DNA of 64,000 nt from Palleronia marisminoris (lineage in GTDB: Bacteria; Pseudomonadota; Alphaproteobacteria; Rhodobacterales; Rhodobacteraceae): positions 179,158 to 243,157 of the forward strand of contig NZ_FWFV01000006.1 of NCBI RefSeq assembly GCF_900172315.1, in the 5' to 3' direction. The stretch's first letter is position 1. The number at the start of each line of letters is the position of its first letter. Under the pieces are notes generated by a model. It ran no database searches, was not told the origin of the DNA, and saw only the letters and a list, made by a program, of their open reading frames with translations. This document shows, in pieces, positions 44,233 through 54,451 of this stretch. The position numbers and the translations under genes were made by a program.

Positions 44233-44933
44233 CCGAGCGCGCTGCCGTGCTGCACGCCACGTGGCCCCCCGCCGCAACCCGACAGCTGGGTCCCTTCACT
44301 CTGCGAGACGGGGCAGGCGGCGGCAAACGAGTCTCGGCGGCGACCTGTACCGGTGTCCCGCAGGTGGAGGATCTTGCCGCGGCCGAGCGCCAGATGCACG
44401 CGGCGGGCGGGCAGACGCTGTTCTCGGTGATGGCGGACCAGGCAGAGTTCGACCGGATGCTGACCGACCGCGGCTACCTCGTGCTGGATCCGACGCTCTG
44501 GCTCGCCTGCCCCATCGATCGACTGACTGCCCCACCTCCGGAAGAGACTGGCTTTACCGTCTGGCCGCCCCTTCAGGTCCAGCGCGACATCTGGGCCGCG
44601 GGACGGATCGGTCCCGAGCGCCTCGCCGTGATGGAGCGGGTCGAGGCGCCGAAAACCTCGATCCTCGGGCGCGGCGACGACCGGCCCGCAGGGACCGCCT
44701 TCGTCGCCATCCACGACGGGACAGCGATGGTTCACGCGCTCGAGGTTCGAAAGGACGCGCGGCGCAAGGGGCTCGCCGGCTGGATGATGGCGAAGGCGGC
44801 CATCTGGGCGGCCGAGCGCGGCGCGAGCGAGATAGCGGTGTTGGTCACCGAGGCCAATGAAGGCGCGATCGCGTTCTACCGGGGCCTCGGCATGACCGGT
44901 GGCCGGTGCTATCATTACCGCCTGCGCCCCTGA
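44229..44933 (+). CDS. GNAT-family N-acetyltransferase
   Basis: Acetyltransferase of 234 residues. The acetyl-CoA fold is in the C-terminal half: MVHALEVRKDARRKGLAGWM (motif A with RRKGLA) and FYRGLGMTGG near the end. The N-terminal half is less typical and may bind the acceptor, which is unknown. ATG overlaps the preceding gene, and the OmpA-domain gene starts 13 bp after its stop. Confidence 0.83.
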   Translation: MTERAAVLHATWPPAATRQLGPFTLRDGAGGGKRVSAATCTGVPQVEDLAAAERQMHAAGGQTLFSVMADQAEFDRMLTDRGYLVLDPTLWLACPIDRLTAPPPEETGFTVWPPLQVQRDIWAAGRIGPERLAVMERVEAPKTSILGRGDDRPAGTAFVAIHDGTAMVHALEVRKDARRKGLAGWMMAKAAIWAAERGASEIAVLVTEANEGAIAFYRGLGMTGGRCYHYRLRP

Positions 44934-44946
44934 TCCCGAGGACCTC

Positions 44947-45873
44947 ATGGTTCACTTCGAACGCTCGGCTCCTCGCTATCGTGGCGGCGCGATCAAGTGG
45001 ATGCTCGGCGTCGTGCTGATCCTCTGGGGCGGGGCCGCGGCGGCGCTGACGCTCGACCTGCCGCCAAGTGCCGAGGCGACCGAGCGGATTGTCGAAACGC
45101 GCCGGATCTCGCTGCCCGACGGCCCGTGGGGCGACGGCAGTCAGCCCGCGCGCGCGGCCGAGGGGCGCATCACCCGTGCGGCGTGGCGCGTGCCGGGGCA
45201 GACGGCTCCGACCGAACTCGTCGCGCCCCTGCGCGAGCAACTCCGCTCTGCCGGGTTCGAGACGATCTATGATTGCGCCAATTCCGAGTGCGGTGGCTAT
45301 GACTTCCGCTTCGCGCTCGACCTGCTTCCGGCCCCCGCGATGTTCGTGGATCTTGGGGCCTTCCGTTACCTGCTGGCCGAGGGGCCGGAGGGTGCGCTGG
45401 TCTCGATCCTCGCCAGTCGGGGGCAGGGGGCGGGCTATGTCCACGTCACCGAGGTCGGCGAGGCCGAGCCTCTCGTTACCGTAGCCGACGACGCCCCGGC
45501 CGCCCCGGTATGGGAGACCCTGCGGACCGAGGGGCGGGTCGTTCTGGACGATCTCGTCTTCGCCACGGGCGCGGTCACGCTCGACGGCGGGCCGTTCGGG
45601 TCGCTCGACGCCTTGGCCGAAGGGTTGGCGGCCGATCCGGGCACGCGCATCGCTCTGGTGGGACACACCGATACCGAAGGCGGGCTGGAGGCCAACCTTG
45701 ACCTGTCCGAGCTTCGTGCGCAGGCCGTGCGGCAGGCGTTGATCCAGGATCACGGCGTGGCGCCGGCCCGGGTCGAGGCGCGGGGCGTCGCCTACCTTGC
45801 GCCTCGCGCCCCGAATGACAGCCCCGAGGGCCGCGCCGCGAACCGCCGCGTCGAGGCGGTGCTCACGGACTGA
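44947..45873 (+). CDS. OmpA-domain envelope protein
   Basis: Exported protein of 308 residues. A hydrophobic N-terminal segment (WMLGVVLILWGGAAAAL) acts as signal or anchor; the middle resembles the DUF4892 type (ETIYDCANSECGGYDFR with two cysteines); the C-terminal OmpA domain (LVGHTDTEGGLEANLDLSE to RAANRRVEAVL) binds peptidoglycan diaminopimelate. ATG 44947 has GAGG upstream; ATG 45001 is an alternative without one. Ends directly against the convergent lysR gene. Confidence 0.85.
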   Translation: MVHFERSAPRYRGGAIKWMLGVVLILWGGAAAALTLDLPPSAEATERIVETRRISLPDGPWGDGSQPARAAEGRITRAAWRVPGQTAPTELVAPLREQLRSAGFETIYDCANSECGGYDFRFALDLLPAPAMFVDLGAFRYLLAEGPEGALVSILASRGQGAGYVHVTEVGEAEPLVTVADDAPAAPVWETLRTEGRVVLDDLVFATGAVTLDGGPFGSLDALAEGLAADPGTRIALVGHTDTEGGLEANLDLSELRAQAVRQALIQDHGVAPARVEARGVAYLAPRAPNDSPEGRAANRRVEAVLTD

Positions 45874-46779
45874 TCACCAAGTGTCCGGTCCCTTGTCGGC
45901 GAAGGCATGGGCCAGGAAGTCGACGAAGGCGCGCACCTTCGGCTGGGTGAAGCGACCCGGCGGATAGACGGCGTAGATGCCCTGCACCTCGACCGGGAGA
46001 TCGGGTATCACTTCTTCCACAAGGCCCTGCTTCAACGCGTCGGCATAGAGGAACGAGGGCAGGTAGGCGATCCCGAGGCCCGAGACCGCCGCGTTCAGAA
46101 GCGACTGGCCGTCATTGACCGACAACCATCCGCTGGTGCGGACCTGACGTTTCTCGCCCGAGGGGGCCGTCAGCTTCCACACCGCCCCGTTGGCCTGGCT
46201 GGAATAGTGCAGAAGCTTGTGCGCGTTCAGGTCGTCGATCCGCTGAGGCCGGCCGAACTTCCGGAGATACGCGGGCGATGCGATCATGCGCCTCGTGGTC
46301 TCGGTCAGCTTGCGGGCGCTCAGCGTCGAATCCTCAAGCTCGCCGAGCCGCACGGCCATGTCGAACCCTTCCGAGATCAGCTCGACGTAGCGATTGTTGA
46401 GTAGCATGTTGATCGTGATGTCGGGAAACTCCGACAGGAAACTGCCCAGGATCGGCGACAGGTGGCTCACACCGAAATCCGTGGCGACCGAGATGCGCAG
46501 AAGCCCTGATGGCGCCGATTGCATCGAAGTGACGAGGCTGTCGGCCTCGCCGGCATCGTTCAGCACGCGGCGGGCCCGGTCGTAATAGGCAAGGCCGATC
46601 TCGGTGGGGCTGACGCGGCGGGTGGTGCGGTTCAGAAGGCGCGCACCCAGCCGCGCCTCGAGCGACGAGACGTGCTTCGAAACGGCGGATTTCGAGATGC
46701 CCATCTTCTTGGCCGCGTCGGTGAACCCGCCCTGATCGACGACGGTGGCAAAGGCTTCCATCTCGGTCAGTCTGTCCAT
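45874..46779 (-). CDS. LysR-family transcriptional regulator
   Basis: LysR-type activator/repressor of 301 residues. N-terminal winged helix-turn-helix: FTDAAKKMGISKSAVSKHVS and ARLLNRTTRRVSPTEIG, of the subgroup related to DmlR/PgrR. The effector domain follows. I take ATG 46779, preceded by GGAAAGG; a TTG five codons upstream is possible. LysR proteins often regulate a divergent neighbour, but here the divergent side holds only about 110 bp and the frameshifted gene on the same strand, so the target is unclear. Confidence 0.9.
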   Translation of the reverse strand: MDRLTEMEAFATVVDQGGFTDAAKKMGISKSAVSKHVSSLEARLGARLLNRTTRRVSPTEIGLAYYDRARRVLNDAGEADSLVTSMQSAPSGLLRISVATDFGVSHLSPILGSFLSEFPDITINMLLNNRYVELISEGFDMAVRLGELEDSTLSARKLTETTRRMIASPAYLRKFGRPQRIDDLNAHKLLHYSSQANGAVWKLTAPSGEKRQVRTSGWLSVNDGQSLLNAAVSGLGIAYLPSFLYADALKQGLVEEVIPDLPVEVQGIYAVYPPGRFTQPKVRAFVDFLAHAFADKGPDTW

Positions 46780-46892
46780 CCCGGGCCTTTCCAATGCTCG
46801 ACGCTGTCAATGACCGCGTCTGTGCCGCGCGAGTGGGGCAAGATTGGGCCTGAGGATGGACAATTCGGGGATAGTGCACCGGATCGTGGCCG

Positions 46893-47248
46893 CTAGCGAA
46901 ACCAATCCCGGGACAGGTGGCGGCGAAACGCCCTCTTCAGAAGCTCGAGCTCATCCCGTAGCAGCGACAGCTCGGCGGCCATGTCGCGCGGCCCGCCGCG
47001 ATGTGCAAGGAAGCGAGCGTCGTGCCGTTGGCGCCGTCCACCGCGTGAATGCTCTGCAGGCCGTCCGACAGCACCTCGCGCGGCAGTTCGACCGACAAGA
47101 TCAGGGCGCTGCCGTGGATCTCGGTCCGGATGCCGGAAAGGTGGCGGTGGGCGTGGCGGATCTCGATCTTCGGGGGTGTCTCGCCGTCTTCGCGCCGCAG
47201 CGTCCACACCCCGCGTTCGAGCGCGCTTGCCGTGACAACCCACTCCAC
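46893..47248 (-). pseudogene. Small gene of unknown function, split by a frameshift
   Basis: From GTG 47248, three bases after the upstream gene, frame A reads MEWVVTASALERGVWTLRRE and about 60 more sensible residues to LASLHIAAGR, then turns into unlikely sequence (TWPPSCRCYG) and stops at 46937. The overlapping frame B is senseless at first but from 46985 reads DMAAELSLLRDELELLKRAF and on to RRHLSRDWFR with stop at 46893, a clear amphipathic helix. Joining both by a one-base insertion or two-base deletion near 46985-47000, in a GC-alternating stretch, would restore one protein of about 118 residues. It is a real mutation, a sequencing error, or less likely programmed frameshifting. I do not recognise the family. 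Confidence 0.6.
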
Positions 47249-47251
47249 CGT

Positions 47252-48013
47252 CTAGACCTCGGCGCGAAGGCGGCGGCTTACGACCATGTCTCCGAACTCG
47301 ACCCGGTTCATCCGCGGATCGTCGAAGATGATGTCGATCCAGGCGCGCTCGGCCCTGGCCTCGGCGATACCGGAATAGGCGAGGTCGAATTCCAGCTCTG
47401 CGGCGGCTTCCGGGAGGTCAAGTTCGCGAACCATCTGTTCGACGTTCGGCCCGTGCTTGACGTTGAGGCGCGCGAAGATCGCGATTGGGCGCTCGGCCTC
47501 GACCGTCATCGAGAGCTGGATGATGTGGCTGAGCGTCAGCCCCTCGGTCGCGGCGGGCGGCAGATCGACGGCAAGGGACAGGAACGAGCCCTCGAAATCC
47601 AGAACCTCCACCGCCAGCACAAAGGGCGCAGCGGCTCGACCGAGGCCTGGCCGCTGCGATACCGAGATCTCGGACAATGTGCAGTCGTGAAAGACCTTGG
47701 CCGCGTCGCCCAATGGTGTGTCGCTGGTCACGCCGGCATGGCCCGGGACGGGAAGCCGCGTACGAAACAGCGAGGGGCGCCATACCCAGTCGCTGTCGCG
47801 CGGTCCCTCGGGCTCGCCTTGCCCGACCGCGGACGACAAGCGCCGTTCCGCCAGGGCGAGGGTCCGGTCCAGCGCGGCCCGCAGGTCCATGGCCTGCTGC
47901 CGCGTTGCGGCCAGCGCAACCGCGTCCATGCCGTCGATCCGGTCGGCCAGAGCTTCCCACCGCCGAAGCTCCCGGCGGTGGGCGCGCGCGTCGCGGCCGA
48001 CGGACAGGCGCAT
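47252..48013 (-). CDS. Conserved protein, DUF6478-like
   Basis: Protein of 253 residues that I believe belongs to the Rhodobacteraceae family DUF6478; its function is unknown. It has an N-terminal helical segment rich in Arg (RREL RRWEALADRI region), WVWRPSLF, and a mixed alpha/beta C-terminal half ending DIIFDDPRMNRVEFGDMVVS. There is no signal peptide or membrane helix. ATG 48013 lies four bases after the ilvD stop, and the frameshifted gene follows three bases after its own stop, so the three form one transcription unit. Confidence 0.75.
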   Translation of the reverse strand: MRLSVGRDARAHRRELRRWEALADRIDGMDAVALAATRQQAMDLRAALDRTLALAERRLSSAVGQGEPEGPRDSDWVWRPSLFRTRLPVPGHAGVTSDTPLGDAAKVFHDCTLSEISVSQRPGLGRAAAPFVLAVEVLDFEGSFLSLAVDLPPAATEGLTLSHIIQLSMTVEAERPIAIFARLNVKHGPNVEQMVRELDLPEAAAELEFDLAYSGIAEARAERAWIDIIFDDPRMNRVEFGDMVVSRRLRAEV

Positions 48014-48017
48014 GGTG

Positions 48018-49781
48018 TCAGAGGTCCATGTAGACGTGCGTTTCCTCGGAGGCGCCGGGATGGGTGACGGCACCCTTGTAGGTCGGCCCGACGAGCTGCG
48101 CGAACTTCCACAGCGCACCACTGGCGTAGTTGGTCGGCTTGGCGCCGGTCCATGCCTGGCGGCGGCTTCCGAGTTCCTCATCGCTCAGGTCGACCGAGAT
48201 CTCGCCCTTCACCGCGTCGATGGTGATGACGTCGCCGTTCTGGAGAAGGGCGATGGGGCCGCCCTGCGCCGCCTCGGGGCCGACATGGCCGACGCAGAAG
48301 CCGCGCGTCGCGCCCGAGAAGCGCCCGTCGGTGATCAGCGCGACCTTCTTGCCCATGCCCTGACCCGACAGCGCGGCGGTGGTGGCCAGCATCTCGCGCA
48401 TGCCGGGGCCGCCGGCGGGGCCTTCGTTGCGGATGACGAGGACCTCGCCTTCCGCGTAGGTGCGGGCCTTGACGGCCTCGAACGCCTCTTCCTCGGATTC
48501 GAAGACGCGGGCGGGGCCGGTGAAGGACTGTTCTTCGGCGCTCATTCCGGCGACCTTCACGATGGCACCTTCGGGGGCGAGGTTGCCTTGCAGGCCGACG
48601 ACGCCGCCCGTCTTGGTGATCGGCGTGTCGACGGGATGGATCACGCGGCCGTCGGCCTCGCGGTCAACCCGGTCGATCTCTTCCCCGATGGAGCGGCCCG
48701 AGGCGGTCAGGCAATCCTCGTGGATCAGGCCCGCCTTGCGCAGTTCCTTCATCACGACCGGCAGGCCACCGGCGTCATAGAGGTCCTTGGCGACGTATTG
48801 GCCGCCGGGCTTGAGGTCGACGAAATAGGGCGTGTCGCGGAAGATCTCGCAGACGTCCTGCAGGAAGAAGTCGATCCCTGCTTCATGCGCGATGGCAGGC
48901 AGGTGCAGGCCGGCGTTGGTCGACCCACCCGTGCAGGCGACGACCCGCGCGGCGTTTTCCAGCGCCTTCCGGGTGACGACGTCACGGGCGCGGATGTTCT
49001 TTTCGAGCAGGTTCATCACCGCCTCGCCCGACGCGGTGCCGTACTGGTCGCGGGACTCGTAGGGCGCGGGTGCGCCGGAGGAGTTGAACAGCGCAAGCCC
49101 GATCGCCTCGGACACGCAGGCCATGGTGTTGGCGGTGAACTGGCCGCCGCAGGCCCCGGCGCTGGGGCAGGCGACGCGTTCCAGGATCGCGAGCGCCTCG
49201 TCGGACAGGGTGCCGTTCTGGTGGCGGCCGACAGCCTCGAACATGTCCTGCACGGTCAGGTCGCGGCTGGCGAAATCTTCGGGCACATTGGCGCCGGCGG
49301 GCACCTTGCCGGGCAGGATCGAGCCGCCATAGATGAAGACCGACGGCACGTTCAGCCGCACCATCGCCATCATCATGCCCGGCAGCGACTTGTCGCAGCC
49401 CGCAAGGCCCACCAGCGCGTCGTAGCCGTGGCCGCGCATGGTCAGTTCGACCGTGTCCGCGATGGCCTCGCGCGAGGCCAGGGACGAGCGCATCCCCTCG
49501 TGGCCCATGGCGATGCCGTCGGTGACGGTGATCGTGGTGAACTCGCGCGGGGTACCCGAGGCGGCCTTCACGCCCATCTTGACCGCCTGCGCCTGGCGCG
49601 ACAGGGCGATGTTGCACGGCGCGGCCTCGTTCCAGCAGGTGGCGACGCCGACGAAGGGCTGCGCGATCTCCTGCTCGGACAGGCCCATCGCGTAGTAATA
49701 GGACCGGTGCGGGGCGCGGGCCGGTCCTTCGGTCACGTGCCGGCTCGGCAGTTTCGACTTGTCGGGTTTGCCCTTCAGCAT
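48018..49781 (-). CDS. ilvD: Dihydroxy-acid dehydratase
   Basis: Iron-sulfur dehydratase of 587 residues in branched-chain amino-acid synthesis, converting 2,3-dihydroxy-isovalerate and its homologue to the 2-keto acids. Cluster cysteines are in [10 protein letters not shown] (Cys49, Cys56), [10 protein letters not shown] and [14 protein letters not shown] 49781 has GGGAGA seven bases upstream. The ILVD/EDD family also contains sugar-acid dehydratases, but sequence and location away from the sugar island favour IlvD. Confidence 0.9.
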   Translation of the reverse strand: MLKGKPDKSKLPSRHVTEGPARAPHRSYYYAMGLSEQEIAQPFVGVATCWNEAAPCNIALSRQAQAVKMGVKAASGTPREFTTITVTDGIAMGHEGMRSSLASREAIADTVELTMRGHGYDALVGLAGCDKSLPGMMMAMVRLNVPSVFIYGGSILPGKVPAGANVPEDFASRDLTVQDMFEAVGRHQNGTLSDEALAILERVACPSAGACGGQFTANTMACVSEAIGLALFNSSGAPAPYESRDQYGTASGEAVMNLLEKNIRARDVVTRKALENAARVVACTGGSTNAGLHLPAIAHEAGIDFFLQDVCEIFRDTPYFVDLKPGGQYVAKDLYDAGGLPVVMKELRKAGLIHEDCLTASGRSIGEEIDRVDREADGRVIHPVDTPITKTGGVVGLQGNLAPEGAIVKVAGMSAEEQSFTGPARVFESEEEAFEAVKARTYAEGEVLVIRNEGPAGGPGMREMLATTAALSGQGMGKKVALITDGRFSGATRGFCVGHVGPEAAQGGPIALLQNGDVITIDAVKGEISVDLSDEELGSRRQAWTGAKPTNYASGALWKFAQLVGPTYKGAVTHPGASEETHVYMDL

Positions 49782-49906
49782 CGCGCGTCTCCCATGGCTG
49801 TCGGTTCCGGGAATAGGATAGGGGCGGGGGCGGAACAAGAGCGGATGCCGGACGGCCCTTGCCCTGAGGGCGGTGAACCGCAGATCCCGCCCCGGAAGGA
49901 ACCGCC

Positions 49907-50788
49907 ATGACCCCCGCCTTCAAGGCCTTCATCGCCCCCGCCCGCCGGAAGCCCGCGCTGTGGCGCCTTGCCCTGGGCATAGTGCTCATGGTCGCCGTGA
50001 TCGTCGCATGGGGTGCCGCACTGTTGGGCGGCGTCTATCTGCTGGACGGCGGAACGGCCGTGCGCGCCGCGCTGCGGTCGATGGTCACGCCCGAGGCGCC
50101 CGCCGGCACGCTTCTTCTGCTGGCGACCTTCATCGGCATGGCCGCGGCCCCGGTGATCGCGGCGCGTCTGTTGCACGGGCGCGGCACGGCCAGCCTGATC
50201 GGCCCGCGCGTGCGAGCGGCGCGGCATTTCGGCTGGGCGGTCGCATTGGTGGCAATGGTTTACATGGCGTCGCTGCTGCTCTTCGGCCTCGGAGCCCCGC
50301 CCGAGCCGAACCTCACCCCCGATCTCTGGGCGAAGCTCCTGCCGCTGGCCCTCGTCCTCGTGCTGATCCAGACCGGCGCCGAAGAGCTGATCTTTCGCGG
50401 CTACCTCCTGCAACAACTCGCCGCGCGGTTTCCCTTGAGGGTGGTCTGGCTGGTCCTGCCCGCGGTGGTTTTCGGAGCGTTGCACTACGACCCGGTCACG
50501 GCGGGGGACAACGCGCTGCTCATCGCGGGATCGGCTGCTGCCTTCGGCCTTGCCGCGGCGGACCTGACGGCCCGGACCGGCAGCCTCGGCGCCGCGTGGG
50601 GGCTGCACTTCGCCAACAACGTCGCGGCGCTTCTGATCGTGGCGACCAAGGGCACGATCACCGGCCTTGCGCTGTACGTCACGCCCTACGCGGCCGACGA
50701 TGTCGAGTTGACCGGAACGCTGATCGCCGCCGATAGCGCGGTCCTCGTCGCCATCTGGGCGATCCTGCGCTGGCGCCTGCGTCCATGA
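49907..50788 (+). CDS. CPBP-family intramembrane metalloprotease 1
   Basis: Membrane protein of 293 residues with about eight helices of the CPBP (Abi/CAAX-like) family. The active-site motif EELIFRG (EExxxR) is in helix 5, followed by the conserved His in VFGALHYDP and GLHFANN near the end. AAGGA precedes the ATG. Its stop overlaps the start of a second CPBP gene. Substrates of bacterial members are mostly unknown. Confidence 0.88.
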   Translation: MTPAFKAFIAPARRKPALWRLALGIVLMVAVIVAWGAALLGGVYLLDGGTAVRAALRSMVTPEAPAGTLLLLATFIGMAAAPVIAARLLHGRGTASLIGPRVRAARHFGWAVALVAMVYMASLLLFGLGAPPEPNLTPDLWAKLLPLALVLVLIQTGAEELIFRGYLLQQLAARFPLRVVWLVLPAVVFGALHYDPVTAGDNALLIAGSAAAFGLAAADLTARTGSLGAAWGLHFANNVAALLIVATKGTITGLALYVTPYAADDVELTGTLIAADSAVLVAIWAILRWRLRP

Positions 50789-51687
50789 GTGGCCACGCGC
50801 CCATGCGCGCCTTCGCGGCCCCCGCGGTGCCCCCCGCCCGCCTGTGGGTGCCGGTCGCCGGCCTGGCGCTGGCCGAACTTGCCTTCGACGTGATGTGGCT
50901 GCCGGTAGTGGGCCTTCTAGGGAACGACCGCATTGCGGGGACCGATGCAATCGCGCTGACGCTGGTTCTGCTGGCCTATGCGCTGCCGGTGGAGGTGCTG
51001 GCGCTGTGGATGCGGCGGATGCAGGGGCGGGGGGTCGGCACGTTGTTCGGCCCGCCCGCGGTGGTCCGCGCCGACCTGATGGCGACGGTGAAGGGGGCGG
51101 GGCTGGTCTATGTCGCGATGACGCTGGCCCTCGCCTTCGCCCCGGCCGAGATGTCCTCCGAGGCCGGCGGCTCGATCCGGCCCTTCGCTGCGTGGCTGGC
51201 GGTCGTTCCCGTAGCCGCCGTCGCGATCCTGGTCCAAAGCGCCGCCGAAGAGCTGATCTTTCGCGGCTACATCATGCAGGAACTCTACGCCCGGTCCCGT
51301 GCGCGCTGGGTCTGGCTGGGCGCGCCGGCGATTCTGTTCGGCGCCGTGCATTTCGTGAATGGCGACACCGTTTCCGACGGCCTGTTTTACGCGCTCTGGG
51401 CGGCGGTGCTCGGGCTTGCCTGCGGAGACCTCGTGGCGCGCACCGGATCGACCGGCGCGGCCATCGGGTTGCACTGGCTGAACAACCTCTTCGCCATGCT
51501 GTTCTTCGGAACCGAAGACGCGGTCGATAGCGGCTACGCCCTGTTCCTGTCGCCGCCCGGCGCACCCGAGGCCCCGGACCCGGGGCTTTCCGGCTTCTTC
51601 ACAGGGCCGAACCTGATCGAACTCGCGCTCGCGCTTCTCTGGGTCCTCAACCTGTGGCTGGGAGCGCGGATCGCGCTGCGGCGGTAG
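50785..51687 (+). CDS. CPBP-family intramembrane metalloprotease 2
   Basis: Paralogue of the preceding gene, 300 residues, with the same [16 protein letters not shown] motif, AVHFVNGD and [13 protein letters not shown]. The two are coupled by ATGA and probably arose by tandem duplication, although outside the motifs they have diverged strongly. The products may work as a pair. Confidence 0.88.
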   Translation: MSGHAPMRAFAAPAVPPARLWVPVAGLALAELAFDVMWLPVVGLLGNDRIAGTDAIALTLVLLAYALPVEVLALWMRRMQGRGVGTLFGPPAVVRADLMATVKGAGLVYVAMTLALAFAPAEMSSEAGGSIRPFAAWLAVVPVAAVAILVQSAAEELIFRGYIMQELYARSRARWVWLGAPAILFGAVHFVNGDTVSDGLFYALWAAVLGLACGDLVARTGSTGAAIGLHWLNNLFAMLFFGTEDAVDSGYALFLSPPGAPEAPDPGLSGFFTGPNLIELALALLWVLNLWLGARIALRR

Positions 51688-51838
51688 AGCCATCGCGGCC
51701 ACGGTTCTGGTCCTGCGGGGCTTCGGGCTGTGTTCGACGGCGGCATCCGGTGCGCGGCCGCATACAGCCCGCGACCCTTTGATTGCATTCCTCCCACCCG
51801 CCGCCTATTCCGGTGGCCATCAACGACCGGGATCTGTG

Positions 51839-52786
51839 ATGAACTGGATTACCAACTACGTCCGCCCGAAGATCGGCTCGCTGTTCAATCGGCGCGAGGT
51901 GCCCGAGAACCTCTGGACCAAGTGCGACGAGTGCGGCTCGATGCTGTTCCACCGGGAGCTGGCCGAGAACCTGCAGGTCTGCTCGAAATGCGGCCATCAC
52001 ATGGCGATCACGCCCCGCGCGCGGTTCGAGGCGCTGTTCGACGGCGGCGCCTTCAATACGGTGCCGGTCGAGCAGCCGACAACCGATCCGCTGCATTTCC
52101 GCGACCAGAAGAAATACCCCGACCGCCTGCGTGCCGCACAGCGCAAGACGGGCGAAGCCGAGGCGATGCTGGTGGCCGAGGGCGAGATGGGCGGCGTGCC
52201 CATCGTTGCCGCCGGGCAGGACTTCTCGTTCATGGGCGGCTCGATGGGGATGTATGTCGGCAACGCGATCCTCGCGGCTGCCACCCGCGCGGTCGAGCTG
52301 AAGCGGCCTCTCATCCTGTTCTCCGCCGCCGGCGGAGCGCGGATGCAGGAAGGGATCCTGTCGCTCATGCAGATGCCGCGCACCACGGTCGCGGTCGAGA
52401 TGCTGCGCGAGGCCGGGCTTCCTTATATCGTCGTGCTGACCCACCCGACGACGGGCGGCGTGACGGCCTCCTACGCGATGCTGGGCGACGTTCAGATCGC
52501 CGAACCGAACGCGCTGATCTGCTTCGCCGGCCCCCGCGTGATCGAGCAGACGATCCGCGAGAAGCTGCCCGAGGGCTTCCAGCGCGCCGAGTACCTGCTG
52601 GATCACGGCATGCTCGACCGGGTCACCGACCGGCGCGCGCTGAAGGACGAACTGACGGTCGTGCTGCGGATGCTGACCCACATGCCCGCCCAGGTGCGCG
52701 GCGATCTGCCGGCACCCGCCGCAACGAGCGAAGCCGCGACCGAGGGGGCCTCGGCCACCCACCCGCCGGCCACGGCCGAGAGCTGA
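51839..52786 (+). CDS. accD: Acetyl-CoA carboxylase carboxyltransferase subunit beta
   Basis: Beta subunit of the carboxyltransferase that makes malonyl-CoA, 315 residues. The N-terminal zinc ribbon is CDEC-x15-CSKC (from about residue 28), followed by [24 protein letters not shown] and [20 protein letters not shown] 51839 starts the typical [12 protein letters not shown]; the frame is open 20 codons further upstream. The last 30 residues are a low-complexity Ala/Thr tail. It is followed by a small membrane protein gene and folC, the usual neighbour. Confidence 0.95.
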   Translation: MNWITNYVRPKIGSLFNRREVPENLWTKCDECGSMLFHRELAENLQVCSKCGHHMAITPRARFEALFDGGAFNTVPVEQPTTDPLHFRDQKKYPDRLRAAQRKTGEAEAMLVAEGEMGGVPIVAAGQDFSFMGGSMGMYVGNAILAAATRAVELKRPLILFSAAGGARMQEGILSLMQMPRTTVAVEMLREAGLPYIVVLTHPTTGGVTASYAMLGDVQIAEPNALICFAGPRVIEQTIREKLPEGFQRAEYLLDHGMLDRVTDRRALKDELTVVLRMLTHMPAQVRGDLPAPAATSEAATEGASATHPPATAES

Positions 52787-52790
52787 CGCC

Positions 52791-53192
52791 GTGCTCGTCT
52801 TCGATGTCGCCCTCGCCCTGGGCGTGGCCATCGGGGCGCTGACGGCGGCATTGTTCGTGGCGTTCCGCCCGATCGGCGCGCCGCCGCAGCTGGCGGGCCT
52901 GCTCGCCCTTTTCGGTGTCATGTTCCCGGCCTTCTGCATGGCCGTCGGTGACATGGAGGGCGTCATGGTGGCCGGCCTTGCGCTCTATGCGGCAGCAGGG
53001 CTTGCCCTCGTGGGATCGCGGGCGGGGCTCGCGGCGGTCGGAGGGGTCGTCGTCGCGCTCGGACTGGTGCACGCGGCATCCGCGACGGGTCGTCCCGCGA
53101 TGCCGGAGTGGTGGCCGTGGCTCTGCGTTGCTATCCACATGGCGATTGGCGGCACGCTCATAGTGATCGCCCGCGGGGCCGAGCGGACATGA
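52791..53192 (+). CDS. Small membrane protein between accD and folC
   Basis: I do not recognise this 133-residue protein. It has four predicted helices (about 5-27, 33-55, 59-98 as two, 107-128) and no polar domain. The GTG start lies four bases after the accD stop, and the end overlaps the folC start by four bases, so expression is tied to both. The strong coupling and codon use support it as a real gene. Confidence 0.72.
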   Translation: MLVFDVALALGVAIGALTAALFVAFRPIGAPPQLAGLLALFGVMFPAFCMAVGDMEGVMVAGLALYAAAGLALVGSRAGLAAVGGVVVALGLVHAASATGRPAMPEWWPWLCVAIHMAIGGTLIVIARGAERT

Positions 53193-54451
53193 CGTCGGAC
53201 GCGATCCTCGCCCGGCTGATGGGATTGCACCCCAAGATCATCGACCTGACGCTGGACCGGATGTGGCGGGTGCTCGACGCGCTCGGCAACCCGCAGGACA
53301 ACCTGCCCCCGGTGATCCACATCGCCGGCACAAACGGCAAGGGTTCGACCCAGGCGATGATCCGGGCGGGGCTCGAGTCGCAGGGCGATCGGGTCCATGC
53401 CTATACCTCGCCCCATCTCGCCCGCTTCCACGAGCGCATCCGGCTGGCCGGAGAGCTGATTTCCGAGGACGCGCTGTCTGACCTTCTGGACGAGGTCGAG
53501 GCCGCCAATGGCGGGCAGCCGATCACCTTCTTCGAGGTCACGACCGCCGCCGCCCTGCTGGCTTTCGCCCGCACGCCCGCGGACTGGACGCTGCTCGAGG
53601 TCGGCCTGGGCGGGCGGCTGGACGCCACGAACGTGATGACGCCCGCTCTGTCGATCATCGCGCCCGTGTCCATCGACCATCAGCAATACCTGGGCGAGAC
53701 CCTGCCCGAGATCGCGGGCGAGAAGGCGGGTATCCTCAAGCGCCTCACGCCCGCCGTGATCGGCCCGCAGGAGGAACCGGCCCTCGACGTGATCGAGGAC
53801 CGCCTCCGCGCGCTGGGTTGCCCCGCCCTGATCCACGGCCAGCACTGGCATGTCTGGGAGGAACGCGGGCGGCTGGTCTTTCAGGACGAGCGCGGCCTGC
53901 TGGACCTGCCGCTGCCCTCGCTGCCCGGCCCGCACCAGATGCAGAACGCTGGCATTGCGCTGGCCGCCCTGCGCCACCTCGGCGCGGACGAGGGGGCCTG
54001 CGAGGCCGCCGTCACCCGCCCGCACTGGCCCGCCCGGATGCAGCGCCTGCGCGAGGGGCCGCTGGTACGTGCGGCTGGCGGTGCCGAGCTGTGGCTCGAT
54101 GGCGGGCACAACCCTGCGGCGGGGGAGGTCGTGGCCGCGACGATCGCCGCGATGCCGGTGCGCGATACGCACGTGATCTGCGGGATGCTCAACACCAAGG
54201 ACGTGGCGGGCTTCCTGCGCCCGCTTGCCGGGGTCGCCAACAGCCTGACGGCGGTGTCGATCCCGGGCGAGGCGAACACCTTGTCGGCGGACGATACCGC
54301 AGCGGCGGCCGAAAAGGCGGGCTTCGCCGCAGGCACGGCACCGAGCGTCATGGCAGCCATCGAACGGATCGCCGAGGGCGCGCCCGGCGCGCGCATCCTG
54401 ATCTGCGGGTCGCTTTACCTAGCAGGGCGAGTGCTGCAGGAGAACGGCTAG
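53189..54451 (+). CDS. folC: Folylpolyglutamate / dihydrofolate synthase
   Basis: Mur-ligase-type enzyme of 420 residues that adds glutamate to dihydropteroate and folates. ATP loop GTNGKGST (47-54), SPHLARFHERIRL, FFEVTTAAALLAF and VSIDHQQYLG are present. ATG overlaps the preceding gene by ATGA. The TAG stop lies in a CTAG shared with the convergent zapE gene. Confidence 0.94.
   Translation: MTSDAILARLMGLHPKIIDLTLDRMWRVLDALGNPQDNLPPVIHIAGTNGKGSTQAMIRAGLESQGDRVHAYTSPHLARFHERIRLAGELISEDALSDLLDEVEAANGGQPITFFEVTTAAALLAFARTPADWTLLEVGLGGRLDATNVMTPALSIIAPVSIDHQQYLGETLPEIAGEKAGILKRLTPAVIGPQEEPALDVIEDRLRALGCPALIHGQHWHVWEERGRLVFQDERGLLDLPLPSLPGPHQMQNAGIALAALRHLGADEGACEAAVTRPHWPARMQRLREGPLVRAAGGAELWLDGGHNPAAGEVVAATIAAMPVRDTHVICGMLNTKDVAGFLRPLAGVANSLTAVSIPGEANTLSADDTAAAAEKAGFAAGTAPSVMAAIERIAEGAPGARILICGSLYLAGRVLQENG

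Noticed and set aside
48018..49781. Reading ilvD as a sugar-acid dehydratase belonging to the catabolic island
   Set aside because: It is more than 4 kb away, on the other strand, and has no copy of the operator; sequence looks like a normal IlvD.
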